From contig NZ_JAKZLF010000022.1 of NCBI RefSeq assembly GCF_022808855.1, forward strand, positions 22,289 through 86,288: DNA of 64,000 bases. Reading direction: 5' to 3'. This document shows, in pieces, positions 7,621-19,488 of this stretch (position 1 is the stretch's first letter; the number at the start of each line of letters is the position of its first letter). Source of the DNA: Anaeromyxobacter soli. GTDB taxonomy: Bacteria > Myxococcota > Myxococcia > Myxococcales > Anaeromyxobacteraceae. Under the pieces are notes generated by a model that was given only the letters and a program-made list of their open reading frames with translations, ran no database searches and was not told the DNA's origin. A program made the translations under genes and the position numbers.

Positions 7621-9966
7621 TCAGCGCTCCTCGCCGCCAGAGCCGCCGGCGCTGCCCGCGGCGTCCGACGGCGCCGAGGCCTGCGGCTCCTCCGGCGCCC
7701 GGCCGCGCCCGCCGCGATCGCCGCCGCGGTCGCGATCACCGCCGCGATCCCCGCCGCGGTCCCGGCCGCGCCCGCGCTCGCGCTCCCGCTCGCGGGGCTG
7801 ATCCCCGCGCTGCTGGCGGCCGTAGATGTCGAACTGCTCCTGGTGATACCCGGACTGCGCCTTCACCTCGATGGTCTTGTTGAAGCGATCCATGAGGTAG
7901 CGGAGCTCCTCGCGCTCCGCGCCCTGCAGGATGCGCGCGACCTCGGGGTGGGCGTTCACCACGAGTACGGGCTCGGGGAAGTGAACCGCCTCGCGGCGGA
8001 TCTCCCGGAAGATCTCGTACGCGATCGTGATCTTCGACTTGATGTGCCCCTTGCCCTCGCAGTAGCTGCAGGGCTCGTTCATCACGCGCGTGACCGACTC
8101 GCGCACGCGCTTGCGCGTCATCTCGACGAGCCCGAGCTCGGAGATCTTGAGGACGTTGGTCTTCGCCTTGTCCCGCCCCAGCGCGTCCTGCAAGGCCTTG
8201 AAGACCTTGTCGCGGTTCTGGGGTTTGTCCATGTCGATGAAGTCGATGATGATGATGCCGCCGATGTTCCGCAGGCGGAGCTGGTAGACGATCTCCTTCG
8301 CGGCCTCGACGTTGATCTTGGTGATCGTCTCCTCGAGGTTCTTCTTGCCGACGTAGCGGCCCGAGTTGACGTCGATGGCGGTGAGCGCCTCCGCCTGGTC
8401 CATGATGATGTAGCCGCCGCTCTTCAGCCAGACCTTGCGCTGGCTCGCGCGCTTCAGCTCCTGCTCGATGCCGTACGCGTCGAAGATCGGCTCCTCGCCG
8501 CGGTAGTACTCGATCTGGCTCTCGAGGTGCGGCGCCTGCTCGTGCACGAAGCGGAGGATCCGCTCGTACTCGTCGCGATCGTCGATGACGAGCTTGCCGA
8601 CGTCGGCGGTGAAGAGGTCGCGCGTCGCGCGGAGGATGAGGTCGAGGTCGCCGTGGAGGAGCGCCGGCGCGGAGACCTTGTCCTTCGTGCGGATGATCTC
8701 GTTCCAGACCTGGATGAGGAAGCGGATGTCGGCCTCGAGCTTCGCCGCCTCCACGTTCTCCGCCACGGTGCGGACGATGAAGCCGGTCCCGTCCGGCCGC
8801 ATGCGATCGACGATGTCGCGCAGCCGGCGCCGCTCGGAGTCCTTCTCGATGCGGCGCGAGATGCCGATGTGATCGACCGTGGGCATGAACACGAGGTGAC
8901 GCCCGGGCAGCGAGATGTGGCTCGTGATGCGCGCGCCCTTCGTCCCGATCGGATCCTTCGCGACCTGGACGATCACCTCCTGGCCCTCCTTCAGGAGGTC
9001 CTGGATGTTCTTCGGCTCCTTGGAGCGCTTCTCGCGGTCGTGGCCGTTGCGGCCGCGGCCTTCGCGGCCCTCGCGGCCCTCGCGGTTCTCCCGATCCCGA
9101 CCCTCGCGGCCCTCGCGGCGCCCGCGATCGTCGCGATCGCGGCGGCGCTCCCGGTCGCGGTCGCCCCTGCCTTCCCGCGGCTCGCGGTCGGACTTGGCCT
9201 CGCGCGCGTCGGCCTTCTCGCGCGGCGCCTGGATCCGGTCGGCGAGCGGGGCGGCGCCCTCGGGCGCGGCCACGACGGGCGGCGGGGTGGGCGCCGCGAG
9301 CTCGGCCGCCGGGGTCTCGGCGGGCACGTCCGCGAGGGGCGGCACGGGCAGGGGCGGCGGCTGCGGCACCGCCGCCATGCCGATCTCCTGCGTGAGCGGG
9401 ATGGGCGTGAGCGGCGCCGGCGGCGCGTCGATGGCGCTGCTCGCGACGTCGGGGACCTCCGCGGCCGCCGGGGCCGCCTCGGTGGGCTCCGGCGTGAGCG
9501 GAGCGGCGACCGCCTCCGCGGAGGCGCGCGCCGCCTCGTCGGTCCCGGCGGCCGGCTCGCCGATGGCGAGCGGCGCCTCCTCGGCGATGGGCACCGGCGT
9601 GGCGGCCGGCGGCTCGGAGGACACGGCGCGCGCGCGCGCCTCCTCCGCCTCCGCCTCCTGCTCGGTGGGCACCTCCGGCACCTCGACGCGGTGCTCGCCC
9701 TCGGTGAGCTCGAACTCCTCCGAGAACTCGGGGTCGCCGTAGACGTCCCCGACGTACAGGAACGCGGCCTTGTCGAGCCCGATGTCGACGAAGGCGGCCT
9801 GCATGCCCGGGAGCACGCGAACCACCCTGCCCTTGTAGATGTTGCCGACGATCCCCTTCTCGCGCTTTCGCTCGAGGTAGTACTCGTGGATGGTGTTGTT
9901 CTCGACGAGGGCGACGCGAGTCTCCGCGCCGGCCGCGTTGATCACGAGGATGCTGTTGCCCGCCAT
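7621..9966 (-). CDS. rng: Ribonuclease E/G with large disordered insertion in the S1 domain
   Basis: 781 residues. The N-terminus (SILVINAAGAETRVALVENN, NIYKGRVVRVLPGMQAAFVDIG) is the start of the RNase E/G S1 domain. After FLYVGDVYGD, about 240 residues of acidic, Pro/Ala-rich and then Arg/Asp/Gly-rich sequence intervene before the S1 domain resumes at NIQDLLKEGQEVIVQVAKD. The catalytic part is complete: ISRRIE, AIDVNSGR and IIIDFIDMDK carry the two metal-binding Asp residues, and PCSYCEGKG carries the Zn-link CxxC. A C-terminal tail of about 50 residues is rich in Arg-Gly-Asp repeats. Degrades and processes RNA; an inverted repeat lies in its leader at 9976-10000. E versus G naming is uncertain. 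Confidence 0.93.
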   Translation of the reverse strand: MAGNSILVINAAGAETRVALVENNTIHEYYLERKREKGIVGNIYKGRVVRVLPGMQAAFVDIGLDKAAFLYVGDVYGDPEFSEEFELTEGEHRVEVPEVPTEQEAEAEEARARAVSSEPPAATPVPIAEEAPLAIGEPAAGTDEAARASAEAVAAPLTPEPTEAAPAAAEVPDVASSAIDAPPAPLTPIPLTQEIGMAAVPQPPPLPVPPLADVPAETPAAELAAPTPPPVVAAPEGAAPLADRIQAPREKADAREAKSDREPREGRGDRDRERRRDRDDRGRREGREGRDRENREGREGREGRGRNGHDREKRSKEPKNIQDLLKEGQEVIVQVAKDPIGTKGARITSHISLPGRHLVFMPTVDHIGISRRIEKDSERRRLRDIVDRMRPDGTGFIVRTVAENVEAAKLEADIRFLIQVWNEIIRTKDKVSAPALLHGDLDLILRATRDLFTADVGKLVIDDRDEYERILRFVHEQAPHLESQIEYYRGEEPIFDAYGIEQELKRASQRKVWLKSGGYIIMDQAEALTAIDVNSGRYVGKKNLEETITKINVEAAKEIVYQLRLRNIGGIIIIDFIDMDKPQNRDKVFKALQDALGRDKAKTNVLKISELGLVEMTRKRVRESVTRVMNEPCSYCEGKGHIKSKITIAYEIFREIRREAVHFPEPVLVVNAHPEVARILQGAEREELRYLMDRFNKTIEVKAQSGYHQEQFDIYGRQQRGDQPRERERERGRGRDRGGDRGGDRDRGGDRGGRGRAPEEPQASAPSDAAGSAGGSGGEER

Positions 9967-10154
9967 GGCGATGGTCCTCTCTCGCCCCGGGAAGGCGCGG
10001 GGAGAGCGAGGCCCGTCATCACGATGGGCCGCGACCGCGAGCGTCCGGGCGGTGCCGGGCGTCTCGGATCGGCTGTCGAGCTTCCGCTCAAAGCGTCGCG
10101 CTCCTCGCGCCCGGCGGCCGCGGTTCGTCGCGGCGCTGCGGGGCGCGCTGTAGT

Positions 10155-12845
10155 TCAGGCGTCCAGGTAGCGAGGCGCGCGCGGCTGACGGCCAGAATCC
10201 TGACCCTCGCCCGCCCTCGCGAAGCTGACGCCTTCCTTCAAAACCTTCACTCCCCTGGGCGGCTCCCCGTCGCCGAAGATCGCCGCCAGCACCTCGGCTG
10301 GCTTCGCGCTCCCGGAGGGATCCGCCCGCAAACTGAACGCGACCGTCCCCGGGCCTTCGACGGCCAGGTGGGTCACAATTTCTTTCAAGTCTATCTCTCT
10401 TCCCTTCGTCTCCGCGACCTTCTGTCGCCGACGCCCCCGGCTCTTGGGGGGGGGCGCCCGGGTGACGACCGCCTGGTCGGCCTCCCCGAACCCCGCCACG
10501 CGATCCGAAAGGGTCACCTCATCCCAGCCATCCCCCTCGAACTCCACGCGATAATGGACGGCGCGGAGTGATTCGGAAATCGACGGCGCGCTCGCCTCCA
10601 CCCGCTGGGCGTCGAGCACCTCGAGCCCCTTCGGCAGCTCCGGAGCGAGCCGGGCGGCGACCTCGGCGGGGTCGAGCTCGCCGGCGAGCTCGAGATCCAT
10701 GAACTCCGCCTGGCTCTCGACGCCCACGGCGAGCGCCGGGCCGAACGAGACGCGCGGCTTCGGGTGGAAGCCCTGCGAGTAGACGACCGGGAGCCCCGCG
10801 CGGCGGATGGCGCGCAGGAGGGTGTGCATCGTCTCGAGGTGCGAGAGCGCCACGAGCCGGCCGAGCTTCGCCCAGCGGACGCGCACCCGCGTGCGGAGCG
10901 CCGGCTCGGGCGGGCGCGGCGGCCGGGGCGGCTCGGGGACGTACTCGCTCGCCTCGTAGGTCCGGTTCTTCACGACCTCGTAGTCGCACGCGCCGCACAC
11001 GCTGCACGGGGCGAGCACGCAGTCCTCCACCTCGGCGAGGTTCCGCGCCGCGGCGAGCTGCTTCGCGAGGTAGGGCTTCGTCACGCCGCAGTCGATCCGG
11101 TCCCACGGCAGGACCTCGTCGAGCCGGCGGCGGCGGTGCGCGAACCAGTCGAGGCCGACGCCGTGCTCGCGCTCGCACGCCTCGAACGCGGCGAGCCAGC
11201 GTCCCTCGTCGAACCACTCCGACCACCCGTCGAGCCGCTGGCCGCTGCGGTAGGCGGCGAGCACCGCCGTCGCGACGCGCCGATCGCCCAGGGCGAGGGC
11301 CCCCTCGATGGACGACTGGCGCGAGTCGTGCGGCTTGAACTGGATCGCGCCGTTCCGGCCGCCGAGCGCGGCGGTGATGAGGGCCTGGCGCCGCCGGGTC
11401 TCCTCGGGCGGGATCATCGGCTCCCACTGGAAGGGCGTGAAGGGCTTCGGCACGAACGTGGAGGCGCCGAGGTGGATCGCCGCCGAGCCCTGCCCCTTCG
11501 GCAGCGCCCGGCGCGCCGTGGCGAGGCACCTCCTCGCGAGCTCGGCGATCGCGACGACGTCCTCGTCCCGCTCCTCGGGGAGCCCGATCATGAAGTAGAG
11601 CTTGAGGAGCGACCAGCCGTTCTGGAACACCGACTCGACGGCGCGGAGCAGGTCCTCCTCGCGGTTGCCCTTGTTGATGACGGCGCGCATCCGCTCCGTC
11701 GCGGCCTCGGGCGCGAGCGTGAAGCCGGTCTTCCGGATCCGCGCGATCTTCTTCGCGAGCGAGTCGTTCATCGTCTCGGTGCGCAGGGACGGCAGGCTCA
11801 TCGCGATCTTCTCGCCCTCCCAGCGGACGAGGAAGTCGTCGAGCATCCCGTTGAGCGGCGCGTAGTCGCCCGACGAGAGCGACAGGAGCCCCACCTCCTC
11901 GTAGCCGGAGGCGTCGAGCCCCGTCTCGGCGAGCCGCAGGACCTGCTTCGGGTCGCGCTGCCGGGTCGGGCGCGTGATCATGCCGACCTGGCAGAAGCGA
12001 CAGCCGCGGGTGCAGCCCCGCTGCAGCTCGATGGGGAGCCGGTCGTGGATCGTCTGCATGAACGGCACGAGCGGCCGCGTGTACGCGGTCGTCGGGAGCG
12101 CGTTCAGGTCCGGCATCACCCGCCGCTCGATCTTCTCGTAGCCCGGCACGAGGGGCTCGAGCTCGACGAGCGTGCGCGTCGCGGGGTCGTAGCGGGGGCG
12201 GAACAGCGACGGGACGTACACGCCGGGGATGCGCGCGAGCCTGCGGAGCAGCTCCGCGCGCGAGGCGCCGCCGCGCCGGAACCCGCTCTCCGCGACCGCG
12301 TCGGCGATCTCGAGCGCGACCTCCTCGCCCTCGCCCACGGCGAAGCAGTCGAAGAAGTCGGCCACGGGCTCCGGGTTGAAGGCGCAGGGGCCGCCGCCCA
12401 CCACGATGGGATCCCCGTCGCCGCGCTCGCGGGCGTGGAGCGGGATGCCGGCGAGGTCCAGCATCGCGAGCACGCTCGTGTAGGCGAGCTCGAACTGCAG
12501 CGTGACGCCGAGCAGGTCGAACGCGCGGACGGGCGCGCGCGACTCGAGCGTGAAGAGCGGCACGCCGCGGGCGCGGAGCATGCCCTCCATGTCGGGCCAG
12601 GGCAGGAACACCCGCTCGCAGGCGATCTCGGGCCGGTCGTTCAGCAGGTGGTAGAGGAGCCGGAACCCGAGGTTGGACATGCCGACCTCGTAGGTGTCCG
12701 GGAACGCGAGCGCGAAGCGCACGCGCGCGGCGGACAGGTCCTTGGTGACGCTGCCGAACTCGCCGCCGACGTAGCGGGACGGCTTCTGCGCGGCGAGCAC
12801 GAACTCGTCGAGCGCGGACGGGAGGTTCGCGTAGGGGGTCGTCAT
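10155..12845 (-). CDS. TIGR03960-family radical SAM protein fused to TIGR03936/DUF2344 domain
   Basis: 896 residues from ATG at 12845 (MTTPYANLPSALDEF). The N-terminal ~230 residues resemble a B12-binding-like Rossmann region (ARVRFALAFPDTYEVGMSNLG, PIVVGGGPCAFNPEPVADFFD). A radical SAM core follows with the cluster motif CTRGCRFC (Cx3Cx2C). Next comes a Cys-rich spot CSVCGAC, then the DUF2344 domain (RVRWAKLGRLVALSHLETMH, SQGFHPKPRVSFGPAL). The last ~150 residues are a basic extension of unknown role. The reaction is unknown; the family recurs beside RNase G and ribosomal protein genes in many bacteria, which suggests work on RNA or the ribosome. Its leader is unusually structured (12851-12922). 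Confidence 0.9.
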   Translation of the reverse strand: MTTPYANLPSALDEFVLAAQKPSRYVGGEFGSVTKDLSAARVRFALAFPDTYEVGMSNLGFRLLYHLLNDRPEIACERVFLPWPDMEGMLRARGVPLFTLESRAPVRAFDLLGVTLQFELAYTSVLAMLDLAGIPLHARERGDGDPIVVGGGPCAFNPEPVADFFDCFAVGEGEEVALEIADAVAESGFRRGGASRAELLRRLARIPGVYVPSLFRPRYDPATRTLVELEPLVPGYEKIERRVMPDLNALPTTAYTRPLVPFMQTIHDRLPIELQRGCTRGCRFCQVGMITRPTRQRDPKQVLRLAETGLDASGYEEVGLLSLSSGDYAPLNGMLDDFLVRWEGEKIAMSLPSLRTETMNDSLAKKIARIRKTGFTLAPEAATERMRAVINKGNREEDLLRAVESVFQNGWSLLKLYFMIGLPEERDEDVVAIAELARRCLATARRALPKGQGSAAIHLGASTFVPKPFTPFQWEPMIPPEETRRRQALITAALGGRNGAIQFKPHDSRQSSIEGALALGDRRVATAVLAAYRSGQRLDGWSEWFDEGRWLAAFEACEREHGVGLDWFAHRRRRLDEVLPWDRIDCGVTKPYLAKQLAAARNLAEVEDCVLAPCSVCGACDYEVVKNRTYEASEYVPEPPRPPRPPEPALRTRVRVRWAKLGRLVALSHLETMHTLLRAIRRAGLPVVYSQGFHPKPRVSFGPALAVGVESQAEFMDLELAGELDPAEVAARLAPELPKGLEVLDAQRVEASAPSISESLRAVHYRVEFEGDGWDEVTLSDRVAGFGEADQAVVTRAPPPKSRGRRRQKVAETKGREIDLKEIVTHLAVEGPGTVAFSLRADPSGSAKPAEVLAAIFGDGEPPRGVKVLKEGVSFARAGEGQDSGRQPRAPRYLDA

Positions 12846-12850
12846 GGTTC

Positions 12851-12922
12851 GCCGGGCCGCGGGTTCGAACCGCGCCTCGCCCAACGTCGTGTGGAACTCC
12901 CGGATCCGACTGACGAATCCGG
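12851..12922 (-). promoter_or_regulatory. Structured leader of the radical SAM gene with T-arm-like hairpin
   Basis: Directly upstream of the ATG on the minus strand lies a hairpin with a perfect 5-bp stem CGCGG/CCGCG and the 7-nt loop TTCGAAC, identical in form to a tRNA T-arm. It is followed by GCCCGGC, which can pair five or six of seven bases with GCCGGAT about 66 nt upstream. A second arm pair CCGGAT/ATCCGG sits at 12899-12922. The middle lacks a D-arm and a U33 anticodon loop. Seen in sequence; any regulatory role is inference. Confidence 0.35.
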
Positions 12923-13054
12923 CAGGGCTGGCGTTCGTAGCACACCCGCGCCGCCGGCGGCAACGCTCGAGGCGAAGGTCCGGCCGGGGACGCGCCCGCC
13001 CCGACGGCGCCTCGAGAGGCCGTGAACCGATCCCCTCCCGGCGCCTCGACGCTC

Positions 13055-13335
13055 TCAGCGGCGGACGGAGAAGGGCCCGAGGTCGCCCGCGTGCGGCCTC
13101 CAGGAGACCTGGACCCCTTCGACCCGCGCCGCCGGCGGCCCCCGCCCGCACCAGCGGACGAGCGCCTCCACCTTCGCGCGCTCGCCCTCCGCCTCCGCCT
13201 CGACGCGCCCGTCCGCCACGTTCCTCACCCAGCCGTGGATCCCCAGCCGGCGCGCCTCGTCCACGGTCGCCTGCCGGAACGAGACCCCCTGCACGTCCCC
13301 GCTCACGAGGATGTGCGCGCGAACGAGCTCGGCCA

Positions 13336-13336
<1 letters not shown>
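13055..13336 (-). CDS. acyP: Acylphosphatase
   Basis: 93 residues, the usual length. The catalytic motif GDVQGVSFRQ carries the phosphate-binding Arg, and GWVRN carries the catalytic Asn. The enzyme hydrolyses acyl phosphates in the cytoplasm. The start ATG at 13336 overlaps the last base of the ligA stop (TGATG), so it is probably translated with ligA; there is no obvious functional link between the two. Confidence 0.95.
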
Positions 13337-17107
<3,771 letters not shown>

Positions 17108-17182
17108 GCCCAGTTCCACATCATCATCACCGGGCCCGGACCATCGGCAGACCTGCCCGATGCAAGCGGCCCCGAGGTCACC

Positions 17183-17554
17183 ATGAAGGAAGCGCTCCAC
17201 CCCGACTACAAGCCCGCGAAGGTCACCTGCGCGTGCGGGAACGTCATCGAGACCCGCTCGACGCGCGGCGACTTCCACATCGAGATCTGCGCCCAGTGCC
17301 ACCCGTTCTTCACGGGCAAGCAGAAGATCATGGACACGGCGGGCCGCATCGAGAAGTTCAAGACCCGCTACGCGGCGACGCCCGCGAAGGCCGAGGCGGC
17401 GAAGAAGGCCGAGCCCGTCAAGGCGGAGCCGGCCAAGAAGGCCGAGGCGCCGAAGGAGAACCGCGCGGCGAAGCGCGCCAAGGCGGGCAAGTCGGCGAAG
17501 CCCAAGGCCGAGGCGGCGCCCGCCGAGCCGGCCGCCGAGGCGAAGGGCGAGTAG
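17183..17554 (+). CDS. rpmE: Ribosomal protein bL31, zinc-binding form with long Lys/Ala tail
   Basis: 123 residues. The first ~70 are a standard L31 ([51 protein letters not shown]). CxC and CxxC pairs are present, so this is the zinc-containing (C+) form. The remaining ~53 residues are a repetitive Lys/Ala/Glu/Pro tail ([20 protein letters not shown]) absent from the usual 66-90-residue protein. Part of the large ribosomal subunit, bridging to the small one. The rho-rpmE order is common in bacteria. A terminator-like hairpin follows at 17580. Confidence 0.96.
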   Translation: MKEALHPDYKPAKVTCACGNVIETRSTRGDFHIEICAQCHPFFTGKQKIMDTAGRIEKFKTRYAATPAKAEAAKKAEPVKAEPAKKAEAPKENRAAKRAKAGKSAKPKAEAAPAEPAAEAKGE

Positions 17555-17579
17555 CCCTCGAGAGCTCCGGTGCAGCGAC

Positions 17580-17607
17580 GAGGCGGCGTCCCCCCGGGCG
17601 CCGCCTC
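17580..17607 (+). terminator. Terminator-like hairpin after rpmE
   Basis: Perfect 9-bp stem GAGGCGGCG / CGCCGCCTC with a 10-nt loop, 25 bases past the rpmE stop, followed by TCGCATTTC. The short T run makes it weak as an intrinsic terminator. Confidence 0.5.
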
Positions 17608-17676
17608 TCGCATTTCAGGGGTGGGCACACCCCGCACCTTGAACGCGCACGGGGGGACGGTCTACAGGTCGCCGTC

Positions 17677-17847
17677 GTGCGGCAGGGACTCGTCGAGTAC
17701 GCGGTCATCACCGGGGCGCTCGTCGCGCTCGCCGCCGGGGCGATCGCGCTCTACGGCGACGAGCTGCGCGTGGCGCTCGGCGTGCGTCCGCAGCCCGCCA
17801 CGGCCCGTTCCGCCCAGCCCCCCGCCGCGGCGCCGCCCGCGCCCTGA
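17677..17847 (+). CDS. Possible mini-protein resembling the Flp-type pilin transmembrane helix
   Basis: 56 residues from GTG at 17677. The opening RQGLVEYAVITGALVALAAGAIALYGDEL resembles the mature N-terminus and helix of Flp/TadE-like pilins (QGLVEYALI pattern, with the conserved Glu-Tyr). An Ala/Pro-rich tail follows. A basic prepilin leader is missing, and no alternative in-frame start lies close upstream. No good Shine-Dalgarno site is visible; a G-rich run lies 17 bases upstream. It may be a remnant or a true small membrane protein. Confidence 0.4.
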   Translation: MRQGLVEYAVITGALVALAAGAIALYGDELRVALGVRPQPATARSAQPPAAAPPAP

Positions 17848-17905
17848 CGGCCGCCGCGCCGCGCGCACGTGGGCCCCAGGCCCTCCGCGCTGCTATCCTC
17901 GCCCG

Positions 17906-19330
17906 GTGACCCCGCTCGTCCTCATCGTCGACGACGAGAAGCCCAACCTCGACTCTCTCGCGCGGATCTTCCAGCGCGAGGGCTGGCGCGTCGCGCTCGC
18001 GGAGAGCGGGGCCGCCGCGCTCGAGGTGCTGCGGCGCGAGCGCGTCTCCGCGGTGGTGACCGATCTCATGATGCCCGGCATGAGCGGCGAGGAGCTGCTC
18101 CGGGCGGTGAAGGCGCTCTCGCCCGAGACCGAGGTCGTGCTCATGACCGCCTACGGGACGGTCGAGACCGCGGTCGCCGCGATGAAGGAGGGCGCCTACG
18201 ACTTCATCACGAAGCCCGTGAAGCGGCACGCGATCGTGAAGTCGGTCCGGCAGGCGATCGAGCGCGCCTCGCTCGTCGCGGAGAACCGCGCGCTGCGCGC
18301 GCAGCTCGCCGAGCTCTCCTCGGGCGCGGTGGGCGGGCTCCTCGGCAACGCGCCCGCGTTCCGCGCCGTGCTCGACACGCTCCGCCAGGCGGCCCCGACC
18401 TCCGCGACCGTGCTCCTCGCGGGCGAGAGCGGCACGGGCAAGGAGCTCGCCGCGCGGCTCGTGCACGACCTCTCCCCGCGCGCCGCGGGCCCGTTCGTCC
18501 CCATCAACTGCGCGGCGATCCCGGAGAGCCTGCTCGAGTCCGAGCTCTTCGGGCACGAGAAGGGCGCGTTCACCGGCGCCGCGGCCCGCAAGGAGGGGCG
18601 CTTCGAGCGCGCCCACGGCGGGACCCTGTTCCTCGACGAGGTCGGGGAGATGTCGCCGTCGGTGCAGGTGAAGCTCCTCCGCTTCCTGCAGGACGGGGTG
18701 CTCGAGCGCGTCGGCGGCACCGAGCCCCTCCGGGTGGACGTGCGCGTCGTCGCCGCGACGAACAAGGACCTCGCGGCGGAGGTGAAGGCGGGGCGCTTCC
18801 GCGAGGACCTGTTCTACCGGCTCGACGTGGTCTCGGTGCGCCTGCCCTCGCTCCGCGAGCGGCGGGAGGACGTGATGCTGCTCGCGGGCGCGTTCCTGCG
18901 TCGCTTCGCCGAGGCGAACGCGAAGCCCATCTCGGGGTTCTCGCCCGCGGCGGTCGCGGCGATCGAGCGGTACGCCTGGCCCGGCAACGTCCGCGAGCTC
19001 CTGCACGCCGTCGAGCGCGGGGTGATCCTCACGCGCGGCGAGGCGGTGGAGCTCGGCGATCTGCCCGAGGCGGTGCGGGCCGCGGCGGGCCCGGCCGGCG
19101 CGCCGGCGGCCGCCCCGGCCACGCTCGCCGTGCCCCTCGGGACGACCCTCGACGAGATCGAGCGGCTGGTGATCCGCCGCACGCTCGAGCACACCCGCGG
19201 CGACAAGAACCTCGCCGCCCAGCTCCTCGGCATCGCCGCCCGGACGATCTACCGGAAGCTCGATCGGGACGAGGAAGGGCGCCTCGTCGAGCCCGTTCCG
19301 GGGGGCGACGAGCCGGACGCCGAGCGCTGA
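17906..19330 (+). CDS. Sigma-54-dependent response regulator (NtrC family)
   Basis: 474 residues from GTG at 17906 (MTPLVLIVDDEKPN). The receiver domain (residues 1-120) has the acidic pair D9/D10, phospho-acceptor D53 in VTDLMMPG and the conserved Lys in FITKPVKR. The AAA+ domain carries Walker A GESGTGKE, the sigma-54 contact motif GAFTGA (residues 220-225), Walker B GGTLFLDEVGEM and the R-finger region. A Fis-type HTH ends the protein (NLAAQLLGIAARTIYRKLDR). It directly precedes a sigma-54 promoter and the gsp operon, so it probably activates type II secretion. No cognate histidine kinase is adjacent. Confidence 0.95.
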   Translation: MTPLVLIVDDEKPNLDSLARIFQREGWRVALAESGAAALEVLRRERVSAVVTDLMMPGMSGEELLRAVKALSPETEVVLMTAYGTVETAVAAMKEGAYDFITKPVKRHAIVKSVRQAIERASLVAENRALRAQLAELSSGAVGGLLGNAPAFRAVLDTLRQAAPTSATVLLAGESGTGKELAARLVHDLSPRAAGPFVPINCAAIPESLLESELFGHEKGAFTGAAARKEGRFERAHGGTLFLDEVGEMSPSVQVKLLRFLQDGVLERVGGTEPLRVDVRVVAATNKDLAAEVKAGRFREDLFYRLDVVSVRLPSLRERREDVMLLAGAFLRRFAEANAKPISGFSPAAVAAIERYAWPGNVRELLHAVERGVILTRGEAVELGDLPEAVRAAAGPAGAPAAAPATLAVPLGTTLDEIERLVIRRTLEHTRGDKNLAAQLLGIAARTIYRKLDRDEEGRLVEPVPGGDEPDAER

Positions 19331-19380
19331 CAAACTGGCAGCGACTCCAGCTCCCGCGGGTCGCGTTTGCCAAATTGGCA
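19328..19380 (+). promoter_or_regulatory. Candidate activator sites (UAS) for the gsp promoter
   Basis: Two near-identical 13-bp elements, TGACAAACTGGCA (19328-19340, overlapping the regulator stop) and TGCCAAATTGGCA (19368-19380, a palindrome around one base). They differ at two positions and lie 40 bp apart, about four helical turns. They sit 105-150 bp upstream of the -24/-12 promoter, the usual distance for NtrC-type enhancers. A TGGCATCCAG copy from the second element recurs at 19433-19442. Confidence 0.6.
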
Positions 19381-19472
19381 TCCAGCGCCGCCACGCCGCC
19401 GGTGCGGTGGGCGAGCAGCCGGGATTTCCCTGTGGCATCCAGGGGTTGACCAGGGTATCCGGCACGAGGGCG

Positions 19473-19488
19473 TGGCATGGCCGTTGCT
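19473..19488 (+). promoter_or_regulatory. Sigma-54 (-24/-12) promoter of the type II secretion operon
   Basis: TGGCATG-GCCG-TTGCT matches the RpoN consensus (TGGCAYG-N4-TTGCW) at every key position, with the GG and GC doublets 12 bases apart. Transcription should begin near 19499, only about 11 bases before the gspC ATG at 19510. The promoter contains an ATG at 19477 in the gspC frame, which therefore cannot be the start if this promoter is used. Confidence 0.75.

Noticed and set aside
9050..9170. Repeat array or CRISPR-like repeats in the RNase E/G gene
   Set aside because: The short GC-rich repeats encode the in-frame Arg/Glu/Gly-rich insert; there are no spacers of even length.
12851..12922. 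A complete tRNA gene on the minus strand (about 73 nt)
   Set aside because: T-arm and most of an acceptor pairing are present, but no proper D-arm, no 5-bp anticodon stem, no U33 and no CCA end could be found; kept only as a tRNA-like leader.
12846..13054. Cobalamin riboswitch upstream of the B12-type radical SAM gene
   Set aside because: AGCCCTGCC resembles part of a B12 box, but the other conserved blocks, including GCCACTG, are missing.
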